Position numbers and translations under genes: made by a program. Below are positions 29,299-37,837 of a stretch of DNA of 48,592 nt, one piece after another. Within the stretch, counting starts at the first letter, position 1; the number at the start of each line of letters is the position of its first letter. Under the pieces are notes generated by a model. The model was not told the DNA's origin, searched no databases, and worked only from the letters and a program-made list of their open reading frames with translations. Source of the stretch: Ectothiorhodospira magna (lineage in GTDB: Bacteria; Pseudomonadota; Gammaproteobacteria; Ectothiorhodospirales; Ectothiorhodospiraceae); contig NZ_FOFO01000024.1 of NCBI RefSeq assembly GCF_900110965.1, forward strand, positions 1-48,592, given 5' to 3'.

Positions 29299-29358
29299 CG
29301 GGACGAAGGGTCCAGGGTGGGTCCGGCGGTGTTTCCGCCGCCGGGCCTGCTGCCTGCT

Positions 29359-29367
29359 TGCAGTGCA
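29359..29367. promoter_or_regulatory. Candidate PhaR operator upstream of phaR
   Basis: TGCAGTGCA, about 22 nt before the phaR start, preceded by an overlapping CTGCTTGCAG. Position suits autorepression of phaR. Confidence 0.5.
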
Positions 29368-29389
29368 TGACAGATGATGGGAGATGCGG

Positions 29390-29950
29390 GTGAACGAGCC
29401 GCGGATAGTGAAGAAATACCCCAATCGGCGACTTTACGATACCGAGGAAAGCCGGTACGTCACGCTGGCCGATGTGCAGCAACTGGTGCGGCGCGGGATC
29501 AATGTGAAGGTGGTGGACAGCCAGTCAGGCCGGGATATTACCCGGGGCATCCTGATTCAGATCATCACCGAGCAGGAAACCGCAGGAGAACCCCTGTTTA
29601 CCACTGAAATGCTGGTGCGGTTCATCCGTTTCTACGATGAGGCCGTCCATGAGGCCTTTTCCGGCTATCTGGACCAAAGCCTGCGATTTTTTGCCGAGCA
29701 GCAGCGGGATTTCAATGACCGGATGCGGGATGTGCTGGGGGGCCGGGCCACCTGGGATATCACGGAGATGACCCGTCGCAATCTGGAATTCTGGAAAGGC
29801 ATGCAGGACCAGTTTTTCAAGGCTGCCGTGTTTCCGGCCGGAAGCCATGACCCCAAACGGGACCCATCCACCCCTTCGGTAGAGGCCAAACCTCCAGCTG
29901 TGGGGGAAGATCCGTCCTCCACCGGGCCGAAGGGGGGGGATAGCCGCTAA
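29390..29950 (+). CDS. phaR: PHA synthesis repressor PhaR
   Basis: 186 aa. The N-terminal DNA-binding PHB accumulation regulator domain is clear: RIVKKYPNRRLYDTEESRYV, VKVVDSQSGRDITRGILIQI. The middle is helical (MRDVLGGRATWDITEM), the last 45 residues Pro/Ser/Lys-rich. PhaR binds both operator DNA and PHA granules, so it derepresses phasin genes when polymer forms. GTG 29390 has GGGAG 6 nt upstream; ATG 29384 abuts that site and is less likely. Confidence 0.95.
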   Translation: MNEPRIVKKYPNRRLYDTEESRYVTLADVQQLVRRGINVKVVDSQSGRDITRGILIQIITEQETAGEPLFTTEMLVRFIRFYDEAVHEAFSGYLDQSLRFFAEQQRDFNDRMRDVLGGRATWDITEMTRRNLEFWKGMQDQFFKAAVFPAGSHDPKRDPSTPSVEAKPPAVGEDPSSTGPKGGDSR

Positions 29951-30025
29951 GGGGGCTCATCCCCCAGACTGCGGGGCATCGATCATGTGACCGGCTTGAC
30001 GCCGGTATCGGGTGAAGGTATATGT

Positions 30026-30034
30026 TGCATTGCA
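30026..30034. promoter_or_regulatory. Candidate PhaR operator upstream of phasin gene
   Basis: TGCATTGCA, differing from the other two sites only in the central base, 112 nt before the phasin ATG. Confidence 0.45.
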
Positions 30035-30146
30035 GCATCGGCGATGCCGGAATCATCCGCTGCGTCTGTTTATCCTTGGTATTCAGAAACATCAACGTCA
30101 ACCCTGCTCCCGCCCATGAAGGATGGGAGTGCCCGTGGAGGTACTG

Positions 30147-30515
30147 ATGGACACCATCGAACTGTTTAACAAGACCAATCAGGCCAGCCTTGAGCAGGTC
30201 CGCAAGCTCACTGACATCAACCAGCAGACCTTCCAGAAGCTGCTGGAGCAGCAACTGGACTTGACCACCAGCCTTGTGAGTGTGAGCATGAAGCACCTTG
30301 AGCAGGTGGGCAAAGCCAAGGGATATCAGGAACTCGTGACCTTGCAGGGCGGCCTGCTGCGGGCATACAGTGAGCAGATGACCACGACATTCAAACAGGG
30401 TCACGAGATTTTGAACGATGCCCGCCATTCCATGAACCGGTTGATGGACGACTCCGTGAAGGTGGCGGAGGAGACAGTCAAGCATGTGGGTACTGTCGCC
30501 AGGAAAGCGGCCTGA
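30147..30515 (+). CDS. Phasin family protein
   Basis: 122 aa, all-helical granule-coating protein: TIELFNKTNQASLEQVRKL, LEQQLDLTTSLVSVSMKHLE, YQELVTLQGGLLRAYSEQM. It sits between phaR and phaB, in the position of ORF5 of the Allochromatium cluster. GGAGG 6 nt before ATG 30147 fixes the start. Confidence 0.9.
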   Translation: MDTIELFNKTNQASLEQVRKLTDINQQTFQKLLEQQLDLTTSLVSVSMKHLEQVGKAKGYQELVTLQGGLLRAYSEQMTTTFKQGHEILNDARHSMNRLMDDSVKVAEETVKHVGTVARKAA

Positions 30516-30517
30516 TG

Positions 30518-30528
30518 TGCATGATGCA
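30518..30528. promoter_or_regulatory. TGCA-TGA-TGCA element before phaB
   Basis: Two TGCA half-sites spaced by 3 nt instead of 1, just after the phasin stop. It may be a weaker PhaR-type site or chance. Confidence 0.25.
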
Positions 30529-30605
30529 GGTCGGTTTCCCCCGATCAGTCCAGTAACCGTCTGTTCCCTGCGGCTGCGGGGGTGAACCTTGAAGGAGTTC
30601 CGATA

Positions 30606-31352
30606 GTGACCAAGCGAGTAGCATTAGTAACCGGTGGTACCGGTGGTATTGGTACCGAGATCTGTAAGAGACTGGCCCGGCAGGGGCACACGGTGGTGGC
30701 CAATTATTTGCCTGCACTGCAGGCTGATGCCGAGTCCTGGCAGCAGCAGATGAAGGCGGATGGGCTGGAGATGCACATCGTCCCCGGTGACGTGTCCTCG
30801 TTCCAGTCCTGCGCCAATATGGTGCAGGACATTGAGTCCCGCCTGGGGCCCATCGACATTCTGGTTAACTGCGCCGGCATCACCAAGGACAAGACCCTGC
30901 GCAAGATGACCGAAGACCAGTGGTTTGATGTCATCAACATCAACCTCAACAGCGTGTTCAATGTCACCCGCCAGGTGGTGGAAGGCATGACGGGTCGGGG
31001 TTTTGGGCGCATCGTCAACATCTCTTCGGTGAACGGCCAAAGGGGTCAGTTTGGTCAGGCCAACTACTCCGCAGCCAAGGCCGGCATGCACGGCTTCACC
31101 ATGGCAGTGGCCCAGGAAACGGCGGCCAAGGGCGTCACCGTCAATACCGTGTCCCCCGGCTACACAGCCACGGCCATGACCGATGCCATGCCCGAAGATG
31201 TGCGCAATGCCATCGTGGCCCAGATTCCGGCAGGACGGATGGGCAGCACCAATGACATCGCCTTTGTGGTGGCCATGCTCTGTGACGAGGAAGCCGGCTA
31301 TATCACCGGCGCCAATATCCCCGTCAACGGCGGTCTGTTCACCTCCTTCTGA
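30606..31352 (+). CDS. phaB: Acetoacetyl-CoA reductase
   Basis: 248-aa short-chain dehydrogenase that reduces acetoacetyl-CoA to (R)-3-hydroxybutyryl-CoA with NADPH. Cofactor loop TGGTGGIG, NCAGITKD, Ser in VNISSVNG and catalytic YSAAKAG; PhaB-type FGQANYSAAKAGMHGFTMA. GTG 30606 has AAGGAG 10 nt upstream. Last gene of the PHA operon, closed by a strong terminator. Confidence 0.97.
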   Translation: MTKRVALVTGGTGGIGTEICKRLARQGHTVVANYLPALQADAESWQQQMKADGLEMHIVPGDVSSFQSCANMVQDIESRLGPIDILVNCAGITKDKTLRKMTEDQWFDVININLNSVFNVTRQVVEGMTGRGFGRIVNISSVNGQRGQFGQANYSAAKAGMHGFTMAVAQETAAKGVTVNTVSPGYTATAMTDAMPEDVRNAIVAQIPAGRMGSTNDIAFVVAMLCDEEAGYITGANIPVNGGLFTSF

Positions 31353-31400
31353 TCCCTCCTTGCCACGGCGACGTGGTGAATTGCGGCACGTTCGTTCCCA

Positions 31401-31428
31401 CGGGTCCCATCTTCGGGACCCGTTTTTT
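31401..31428 (+). terminator. Rho-independent terminator of the pha operon
   Basis: CGGGTCCC / GGGACCCG with a 6-nt loop ATCTTC, followed directly by TTTTTT. Confidence 0.92.
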
Positions 31429-31585
31429 GTGCCCTGCCTGGATTCAAAAGTGTGACGCTCATCACAAAAAAGTAAAAGTGATACAGTAAAAATGCATCCT
31501 GGTTGCTTGATTTGATGATAGTTATTCCCAGGCACTTTTATGTGGGGTATTCTCCCCTCTGTTTTTGGGGTTAGCTGTTCCGCAA

Positions 31586-31652
31586 GGGACTTTCGTCCCA
31601 TCTGGCGGGCAATGGCATCGCCCGCAAAAGGGACGTCGGCGCCGCCGATGTC
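31586..31652 (+). other. Structured RNA leader (three hairpins), unassigned
   Basis: GGGAC-TTTC-GTCCC (31586-31599), GCGGGC / GCCCGC with a 9-nt loop (31605-31625), and GACGTCGGC-GCC-GCCGATGTC (31632-31652, one G-U pair) follow each other closely, 120-190 nt before the peptidase start. It does not match a riboswitch consensus I know. Confidence 0.4.
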
Positions 31653-31773
31653 TCCAGCGCTTTGACCATGTGGCTCTGGCCGATAGCCGGCAGGGTCCGG
31701 TGCCCGAAGCAGATGTGCCGTCAGAATCTGGCGGGATCAGGGCAAGGCAATGTGAGCAAATTACGGGGGCATT

Positions 31774-33270
31774 ATGCCGTTTTCAAGACCAAGTTTTTCA
31801 GTGGTGATGGGTATCTTTGCCATTTGTCTTATCATTACTGCTTTGTATCCCAACATTTTATCCGGATTCAGCACTGAACAAAGCACCGCTTCCTACCCTC
31901 TGGTCACATCCCTTGAGATTCCCCGTGAGCTTCCGGCCGATGGTGCTCCGGTCGCCTTTGACCCCCCCCCTCCTGAACCCCGCCGCCGCATGGCGGTTGC
32001 CTCTGCTGCCGAAGTGGGTGCCGGTGATCTGCAGCGTACGGCGTTCATTCAGCAGGAACGGGCTGTCCCCGCCCCCAGTGTCGATGACAATCCCACATCC
32101 TACGAGTCTTTTGACCTGGGAGATGACGACACCCTCTCCTCCCCGGCATCCCAATGGTTTGAATATACCGTGGCCCGGGGGGATCGTCTGTCGTCCTTGT
32201 GGGTCAATGACTGGGGACTGCCCCTGGCCACCCTGTACCGGCTGTTGGGAGACGGGGAAAACGCCCGCATACTCAATCGCCTCAGTGTGGGCCAGCAGGT
32301 GGAGTGGCAGACCGACGAGGAGGGCTACCTGACCCATCTGCGAATCTGGACCGAACGGGGCAAGGGAGTGGAATGGGAACGGGTGGCCGATGGCTGGGAC
32401 TTTGAGCGCCGTGAGGTGGAAAACGTCCGCGAGATCACCCACATGGTGATCACAGCCCAGGTTGAGGGGAGCATTTCCGCCGCCCTGGCGGGTCGGGAGG
32501 AACTGTCTGGCCGCGCTGCCGCCGCCCTGGCTGTGTTGCTGGATCGTCATCTGCCGGTACGTGCCCATGCCCGCAGCGGAGACATGTTCTCCCTGCTGGT
32601 GGAACAGGAAACCCTGGCGGGGGAATCCGACCCCATCGAACTGCGACTGCTGGCTTTTGATTACCAGGGTGCACAACTGAACATCAGTGCTGCCCGGCAT
32701 GTGGATGGCCGTTTCTACACCGCCGAAGGGCATAGCCTGTTGCCGCCTTTCGACCGTCGGCCCTTTACCGGCAGCTATCGCATCAGTTCTCCCTTCGATC
32801 TGCGTCGCCGCCATCCGGTGACCGGCACCGTAGCGCCCCATCACGGGACAGATTTTGCCATGCCCATCGGTACCCCCATTCTTGCCCCTGCCGATGGCCG
32901 GGTGGTGCGGGTGGATGAGCATCCCCTGGCGGGCCGCTTCCTGGTGATTGAACATGGACAGGGCTATACCACCCGTTACCTGCATTTGAGCCGTGCCCTG
33001 GTACGTCCGGGCCAGACGGTGGAGCGGGGGCAGCGCATTGCCCTGTCCGGTAATACCGGGCGCAGCACCGGCCCCCATCTGCATTACGAACTCCATGTTA
33101 ACGGTCGTCCTGTGGATGCCATGCGGGCCGAATTGCCTCGCAGCGAACGGCTCACCGGCGAGGATCTCCGGCGTTTCCAGAAAGTGAGCAGCACCCTGCT
33201 GGCGGAAGTCAAAGGCCCTCGCCAGACCCGTCAGGTGGCATTGCTGCCGTATGCTGAAATGGCCATGTGA
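31774..33270 (+). CDS. M23 murein endopeptidase with OapA/LysM-like domain
   Basis: 498 aa, MepM-like. An N-terminal membrane anchor (VVMGIFAICLIITALY), then an OapA-like peptidoglycan-binding module (YTVARGDRLSSLWVNDWGL, about residues 130-210), then the M23 zinc peptidase: HHGTDFAMP (first His and Asp) and HLHYELHVNG (HxH). It cuts peptidoglycan cross-links in the periplasm to allow wall growth. GGGGGC before ATG 31774 serves as ribosome site. Confidence 0.93.
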   Translation: MPFSRPSFSVVMGIFAICLIITALYPNILSGFSTEQSTASYPLVTSLEIPRELPADGAPVAFDPPPPEPRRRMAVASAAEVGAGDLQRTAFIQQERAVPAPSVDDNPTSYESFDLGDDDTLSSPASQWFEYTVARGDRLSSLWVNDWGLPLATLYRLLGDGENARILNRLSVGQQVEWQTDEEGYLTHLRIWTERGKGVEWERVADGWDFERREVENVREITHMVITAQVEGSISAALAGREELSGRAAAALAVLLDRHLPVRAHARSGDMFSLLVEQETLAGESDPIELRLLAFDYQGAQLNISAARHVDGRFYTAEGHSLLPPFDRRPFTGSYRISSPFDLRRRHPVTGTVAPHHGTDFAMPIGTPILAPADGRVVRVDEHPLAGRFLVIEHGQGYTTRYLHLSRALVRPGQTVERGQRIALSGNTGRSTGPHLHYELHVNGRPVDAMRAELPRSERLTGEDLRRFQKVSSTLLAEVKGPRQTRQVALLPYAEMAM

Positions 33271-33384
33271 CCCATAGGCCGCCGGACGGGCACTGTCCCG
33301 TCCGTGGGCGCCGGCCTTGTCAGATAATCTTTGTCCAAGGGAAGCTGCTATGATAGCGCCCTCGATCAGCAGCATGAGACCTGC

Positions 33385-34737
33385 GTGTCCAACGAAATTC
33401 AACCAGTCCAGTCTGAAACCGGCGACCATGCTCCACGGGTCTATGCCCGGGCAGAGCATGTGATTTCCCGAGCCCATATCAGCGATAACGCCCTTAAAGT
33501 ACTGTATCGCCTCAAGGATGCAGGGTTTCGCGCCTGCCTGGTGGGGGGCGGGGTGCGTGATCTGTTGCTGGGTCGGGAACCCAAAGACTTCGATGTGGCT
33601 ACCGATGCCCATCCAGAGCAGGTTCGGCGTCTGTTCCGCAACTGTCGTCTGATTGGCCGTCGTTTCCGTTTGGCCCATGTGTTCTATGGGCAGGAAATTA
33701 TCGAGGTGGCCACCTTCCGGGCGCCCCATGACAATTTTGCCGATGATGGAGACACCGCAAACGGTGGTCAGGCTTTGGTAGAAGACGGTCGTATTATTCG
33801 GGATAACGTCTACGGCACCATTGAACAGGATGCCTGGCGCCGGGATTTTTCCGTCAATGCCCTGTACTACGACATCGAGAATTTTTCCGTGGTGGATTAC
33901 ACCGGGGGTATGGACGACCTTAAGCAGGGTGTGCTGCGACTGATTGGTGATCCGGAAGTGCGCTACCGTGAGGACCCGGTACGGATGCTGCGGGCCGTGC
34001 GCTTTGCCACCAAACTGGGGTTTCGTCTGGATAAGGCCACCCAGGAGGCACTGCTCCGGTTGGGCCCTTTGCTGCAGGATGTGCCTCCGGCGCGACTGTT
34101 CGACGAAGTCATCAAGCTGTTCCATGCCGGTTACGGCCTACAGACCTTTGAAGCCCTGCGCCATTATGGCCTGTTTGGCCAGATCTTCCCGCTGACCGAG
34201 GACGCCCTGGCCCATGAGGAAGACGGTTTTCCCATCACCTTCGTCGCCAATGCCCTGAATAACACCGACGAACGTATCCAGTCCGGCAAGGGTGTCAATC
34301 CCGCTTTTCTCTATGCGGTTCTGCTCTGGGAGCCAGTTCGGCATGTGGTTGGGCAACTGATGGACGATGGTGAAGCAGAATTGCCGGCCCTGCAGCATGC
34401 CGGTGGGGTGATCCTGTCCCGGCAGGCCCGACATATCCTGATTCCCAAGCGGTTTGCCTTGCCCATGCGGGAGATCTGGGAACTACAACCCCGGTTCGAG
34501 CAGCGGCGTGGCGCCAGGGCCTTGCGCCTGCTGGGGCATCCCCGGTTTCGGGCCGCCTACGATTTTTACTGCCTGCGGGCGGCCTCGGGTGAAGCGCTCA
34601 GTGAAGGATGTGAATGGTGGACCCGTCTGCAGGCGGTGGATGAGGCAGAGCAGCGCCGCATGGTCGATGTTGCCGACAAAAAGACCCGTACCCGCCGCCG
34701 GCGCCGATCCCGGCGTAGCGTATCCGGCAACGCCTGA
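33385..34737 (+). CDS. pcnB: Poly(A) polymerase I
   Basis: About 450 aa. Adds 3' poly(A) tails to RNA, promoting decay. Nucleotidyltransferase core: LVGGGVRDLLLGREPKDFDV (GG and DxD), RRFRLAHVFYG, and the RDFSVNALYYD block; then RNA-binding helices and a very basic tail (TRTRRRRRSRRS). Start is uncertain: GTG 33385 gives SNEIQPVQ; the frame runs back to TTG 33331. TATGAT at 33350-33355 could be its -10. Five nt separate it from folK, the usual pcnB-folK-pan order. Confidence 0.95.
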   Translation: MSNEIQPVQSETGDHAPRVYARAEHVISRAHISDNALKVLYRLKDAGFRACLVGGGVRDLLLGREPKDFDVATDAHPEQVRRLFRNCRLIGRRFRLAHVFYGQEIIEVATFRAPHDNFADDGDTANGGQALVEDGRIIRDNVYGTIEQDAWRRDFSVNALYYDIENFSVVDYTGGMDDLKQGVLRLIGDPEVRYREDPVRMLRAVRFATKLGFRLDKATQEALLRLGPLLQDVPPARLFDEVIKLFHAGYGLQTFEALRHYGLFGQIFPLTEDALAHEEDGFPITFVANALNNTDERIQSGKGVNPAFLYAVLLWEPVRHVVGQLMDDGEAELPALQHAGGVILSRQARHILIPKRFALPMREIWELQPRFEQRRGARALRLLGHPRFRAAYDFYCLRAASGEALSEGCEWWTRLQAVDEAEQRRMVDVADKKTRTRRRRRSRRSVSGNA

Positions 34738-34742
34738 CCCCA

Positions 34743-35264
34743 ATGGTGTCCACCCTGGCCTATATCGGTATCGGTGCCAATCTGGGGCAGCCACAACAGC
34801 AGGTGCGTGATGCTCTGGCGGCTTTGGCGTGTTTGCCTCGGACCCGGCTACGGTGTCATTCTTCCTTGTATCGTAGCCCGCCCATGGGACCACCAGATCA
34901 GCCAGATTACATCAATGCGGTGGCTGAACTGGATACCGCCCTGTCCCCGATGGCGCTGTTGCGGCTTTTACTGGACCTGGAACGGCAGCATGGCCGGGTA
35001 CGTCAGGGAGAACGCTGGGGTCCGCGTACCCTGGATCTGGATATCCTGCTCCACGGTGACCGGATCATCCAGACCCCCCGTTTAACGGTGCCTCATCCTG
35101 GCTTGGGGGCGCGTGCCTTTGTCTTGTATCCCCTGGCAGAAATTGCCCCGGAGCTGTCCGTTCCCGGTCTGGGACCACTGACGTCCCTGCTGGCCTGCTG
35201 TCCCCTGGGGGGACTGGAACGGTTGCCGGCTCCCTCATTGCCGATGACACCGGTAAGGCTTTAA
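34743..35264 (+). CDS. folK: Hydroxymethyl-dihydropterin pyrophosphokinase
   Basis: HPPK, 173 aa; transfers pyrophosphate from ATP to 6-hydroxymethyl-dihydropterin in folate synthesis. Typical blocks: AYIGIGANLG, SSLYRSPPMGP, DQPDYINAVAEL and the catalytic RWGPRTLDLDILL. Likely translated from the pcnB transcript. Confidence 0.97.
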   Translation: MVSTLAYIGIGANLGQPQQQVRDALAALACLPRTRLRCHSSLYRSPPMGPPDQPDYINAVAELDTALSPMALLRLLLDLERQHGRVRQGERWGPRTLDLDILLHGDRIIQTPRLTVPHPGLGARAFVLYPLAEIAPELSVPGLGPLTSLLACCPLGGLERLPAPSLPMTPVRL

Positions 35265-35269
35265 CAGGC

Positions 35270-35298
35270 TTGGAGTCGACGCAGTGGCCAAGTATAGT
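35270..35298 (+). promoter_or_regulatory. Candidate sigma-70 promoter of panBCD
   Basis: TTGGAG (35270-35275) and TATAGT (35293-35298) with exactly 17 nt between, about 85 nt before panB. Confidence 0.55.
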
Positions 35299-35383
35299 TT
35301 GATCCACGGGTGATCATCCCGCGCCCTGCCGGATGGTTCAGTGGCGCGGTTTCCCTTCTTTTCTCTGCAACCGCGGATATAGC

Positions 35384-36199
35384 GTGAGCGTACATTCCCA
35401 GATAAAACGACTGACCCTCAGGGATCTCCAGGGTCTGTGTGAGAAGCAGGAACCCATTGTCAGCCTCACTGCCTACGATGCCACTCAGGCCCGCCTGATG
35501 GATGCCGCAGGCGTGGATCTGGTGTTGGTGGGGGATTCCCTGGGCATGGTGGTGCTGGGCTATGAGACCACGGTGCCGGTGACCATGGACGATATGATCT
35601 ATCATAGCCGGGCCGTGGCCCGTGGCCTGCGCCGGGCCTTGCTGATGGTCGACATGCCTTTCATGAGCTACACTTCGGTGGATCAGGCTCTGGGCAATGC
35701 GGCCCGACTCATGCAGGAGGGGGGGGCACAGATGGTCAAGCTGGAGGGAGATGCCCAGCAGGTGGCCGTGGTGGCTGCCCTGGCCCATCAGGGGGTGCCG
35801 GTCTGCGCCCACCTGGGGTTACGGCCCCAGTCAGTACATAAACTGGGTGGGTACCGGGTTCAGGGCCGTGAAGCTACCGCCGCCCGACGCATGGTGGAGG
35901 ATGCCATGGCCCTGCAGGATGCAGGTGCTGACCTGTTGCTGCTGGAATGTGTGCCATCCGCCCTGGCGGCAGAGATTCGCACCCTGGCCCGGATTCCGGT
36001 GATTGGTATCGGCGCTGGCCCTCAATGTGATGGGCAGATTCTGGTGGTGCAGGATCTATTGGGCATGACGGATCACGCCCCCCGCTTTACGAAGAATTTC
36101 CTGGCCGGTCAGCCCGATATTCAGGCCGCGCTGGCCGCCTATGTTCAGGCGGTCAAATCCGGTGCATTCCCCGCTCCCGAACATAGTTTTCTTGCCTGA
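35384..36199 (+). CDS. panB: Ketopantoate hydroxymethyltransferase
   Basis: 271 aa; makes ketopantoate from 2-oxoisovalerate and methylene-THF, first committed pantothenate step. Blocks: SLTAYDATQARLMD, LVGDSLGMVVLGY (metal Asp), HLGLRPQSVHKLGGYRVQGR, LECVPSALA (Glu), PVIGIGAGPQCDGQILV, and the EHSFLA end. GTG 35384 fits family length; the frame continues upstream. Confidence 0.97.
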   Translation: MSVHSQIKRLTLRDLQGLCEKQEPIVSLTAYDATQARLMDAAGVDLVLVGDSLGMVVLGYETTVPVTMDDMIYHSRAVARGLRRALLMVDMPFMSYTSVDQALGNAARLMQEGGAQMVKLEGDAQQVAVVAALAHQGVPVCAHLGLRPQSVHKLGGYRVQGREATAARRMVEDAMALQDAGADLLLLECVPSALAAEIRTLARIPVIGIGAGPQCDGQILVVQDLLGMTDHAPRFTKNFLAGQPDIQAALAAYVQAVKSGAFPAPEHSFLA

Positions 36200-36206
36200 T
36201 CTGATT

Positions 36207-37067
36207 ATGGATATCCTACATCACGTTGCGGAACTGCGGAGCCGGCGCCGGACCTGGCAGTCCCAGGGCCATAGTGTCGCCCTGGTACCCACCATGGGGC
36301 ATCTTCACCCAGGCCATCTGGCTTTAGTGCATCATGCCCGGACCCTGGCAGACCGGGTGGTGGTCAGCATCTTCGTCAATCCCCTGCAGTTTGACCGGGC
36401 AGACGATCTGGCGGCCTACCCCCGCACCCTGGCACAGGATTGCCGGCTTTTGGCGGAGGCGAACGTGGACCTGGTGTTTGCTCCTGCCGAAGATGCCCTC
36501 TACCCGGCAGGTCGGGATCAAGTGACCCGGGTGGAGGTCCCTGGACTGTCCGATCTGCTGGAGGGCGCCCATCGACCGGGGCATTTTTCCGGCGTGACCA
36601 CCGTGGTGTGCAAGCTGTTCAACCTGATCCAGCCGGATGTGGCGGTATTTGGCGAGAAGGATTTTCAGCAGTTGCTGCTGATCCGGCGCATGGTGGCCGA
36701 TCTGGATCTGCCTGTGAGTATCCAGGGGTTGCCCACGGTTCGTGAGGCCGACGGTCTGGCCCTGAGTTCCCGTAATGTTTACCTGACTCCCCAGGAGCGT
36801 GCCCTGGCTCCAGCCCTCTATCAGACCCTTTGTGAACTGGCTGAGGGGTTGCAGGCTGATGGGGGCGATCCCGATGGGCTGGCCCGCCATGCAGAGAAAA
36901 CACTTGAAAAACGGGGGCTACGGCCCGATTATGTTGCAGTGCGGCGAAGGCAGGATTTATTACCGCCTCAGCCTGGAGATACCCAATGGGTGATCCTGGC
37001 TGCTGCCTGGTTGGGCCGGGCTCGGCTTATTGATAACCTATGCCTGGATTTACCCTCACTTGAGTGA
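36207..37067 (+). CDS. panC: Pantothenate synthetase
   Basis: 286 aa; joins pantoate and beta-alanine with ATP. TMGHLHPGHLALV is the HIGH motif region, FVNPLQF and the FGEKDFQQLLLI block bind ATP and pantoate, and LSSRNVYL is the KMSKS-type loop. ATG 36207 starts 7 nt after panB. Confidence 0.97.
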   Translation: MDILHHVAELRSRRRTWQSQGHSVALVPTMGHLHPGHLALVHHARTLADRVVVSIFVNPLQFDRADDLAAYPRTLAQDCRLLAEANVDLVFAPAEDALYPAGRDQVTRVEVPGLSDLLEGAHRPGHFSGVTTVVCKLFNLIQPDVAVFGEKDFQQLLLIRRMVADLDLPVSIQGLPTVREADGLALSSRNVYLTPQERALAPALYQTLCELAEGLQADGGDPDGLARHAEKTLEKRGLRPDYVAVRRRQDLLPPQPGDTQWVILAAAWLGRARLIDNLCLDLPSLE

Positions 37068-37181
37068 ATGAGGGGGTGGGTGTAGTCAGCACCGGCCAGG
37101 GCCGGTCTTCAAATCCAAGGACGACAACGAAAGCCCCTCGGGGACTCGAAGGGGCGCAATGCCTGGAGGATGTTTGCGATC

Positions 37182-37562
37182 ATGTTTTTGACTCTGCTCA
37201 AATGCAAGCTGCACAGAGCGGCAGTGACCCATGCCGAGCTGGATTATGAAGGCTCCTGTGCCATCGACTCGGATCTTCTGGAACTGGCGGGCATTCGCCC
37301 CTATGAGCAGATCCAGATTTATAACGTGACCAATGGAGAGCGTTTCACCACCTATGCCATCCGTGCCGAGGCGGGCAGTCGGGTGATTTCAGTTAATGGT
37401 GCCGCCGCCCATAAGGCCAGCCCGGGAGATCGGGTGATCATCTGTGCCTATGCCCAGATGACAGCGGCGGAGGCTGATCTGTTCAAGCCTTCCTTGGTCT
37501 ATTTGAACGAACATAATCACGTTACCGGTACCGGCGATGATATCGCCACCCAGGCGGCCTGA
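37182..37562 (+). CDS. panD: Aspartate 1-decarboxylase precursor
   Basis: 126 aa, the E. coli length. It self-cleaves between Gly24 and Ser25 (YEGSCAID) to make the pyruvoyl enzyme that supplies beta-alanine to PanC. ATG 37182 has GGAGGA 11 nt upstream; ATG 37170 is also in frame. The 114-nt gap after panC carries two hairpins (ACCGGCC-AG-GGCCGGT at 37091-37106; GCCCCT / AGGGGC at 37133-37155) that could affect its expression. Confidence 0.97.
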   Translation: MFLTLLKCKLHRAAVTHAELDYEGSCAIDSDLLELAGIRPYEQIQIYNVTNGERFTTYAIRAEAGSRVISVNGAAAHKASPGDRVIICAYAQMTAAEADLFKPSLVYLNEHNHVTGTGDDIATQAA

Positions 37563-37569
37563 TCCGACG

Positions 37570-37597
37570 GCGCCCGCCCTCTGGACGGGGCGGGCGC
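37570..37597. terminator. GC-rich hairpin between panD and the SAP-like gene
   Basis: GCGCCCGCCC / GGGCGGGCGC, 10 bp, loop of 8 nt, between convergent genes. The plus side is followed by AAAAAA rather than T, so it lacks a U-tract for panD; probable but not a textbook terminator. Confidence 0.5.
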
Positions 37598-37617
37598 AAA
37601 AAAGTACAGTTACGGGA

Positions 37618-37824
37618 TCAGCAGCTGCGCTGGTGTCTTGACCGGCTCAGGCAATCCAGGTGCCAGTGGCATTCCGTACGCTCGCAATACCCGGTTTCGG
37701 CATTGCCGAAGCAGGGAGAATGCCCTTCTGTGACCTGAATGGTGCGGATCAGTTCCATCTTGGGCAGGCCGCCGGGGTCGATGCCTTTGTTGAGTGCGAT
37801 ATAGCGAACAGTGGCCAGATTCAT
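37618..37824 (-). CDS. Small SAP/Rho-N-like domain protein
   Basis: 68 aa. MNLATVRYIALNKGIDPGGL and MELIRTIQVTEGHSPCFG form the helix-extended-loop-helix of SAP-type nucleic-acid binding domains; a Cys-rich end follows (CFG, YCERTECHWHLDC), with four or five Cys that could bind metal. Similar small SAP proteins are common in proteobacteria; role unknown. GGAGG 5 nt before ATG 37824 supports it. A terminator-like hairpin and an NtrC-type palindrome lie in its upstream region. Confidence 0.8.
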   Translation of the reverse strand: MNLATVRYIALNKGIDPGGLPKMELIRTIQVTEGHSPCFGNAETGYCERTECHWHLDCLSRSRHQRSC

Positions 37825-37837
37825 TGTTTCCTCCGCG

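Larger units (their letters stand above)
31353..31773. other. Intergenic leader region before the M23 peptidase gene
   Basis: 421 bp without a credible gene. It begins with the phaB terminator, then an AT-rich stretch (about 31440-31540) likely to hold the promoter, then a GC-rich part with a run of hairpins (listed separately) that would form a long 5' leader of the peptidase mRNA. Confidence 0.6.

Noticed and set aside
31586-31720. c-di-GMP (GEMM) or other known riboswitch, or SRP RNA, before the peptidase gene
   Set aside because: GGGACG and a GGTCCGG...GAAGCAG-like string occur, but the rest of each consensus is absent.
31858-34125. 755-codon open frame on the minus strand
   Set aside because: Antisense to the M23 peptidase and pcnB, which both have clear motifs; composition is that of a shadow frame.
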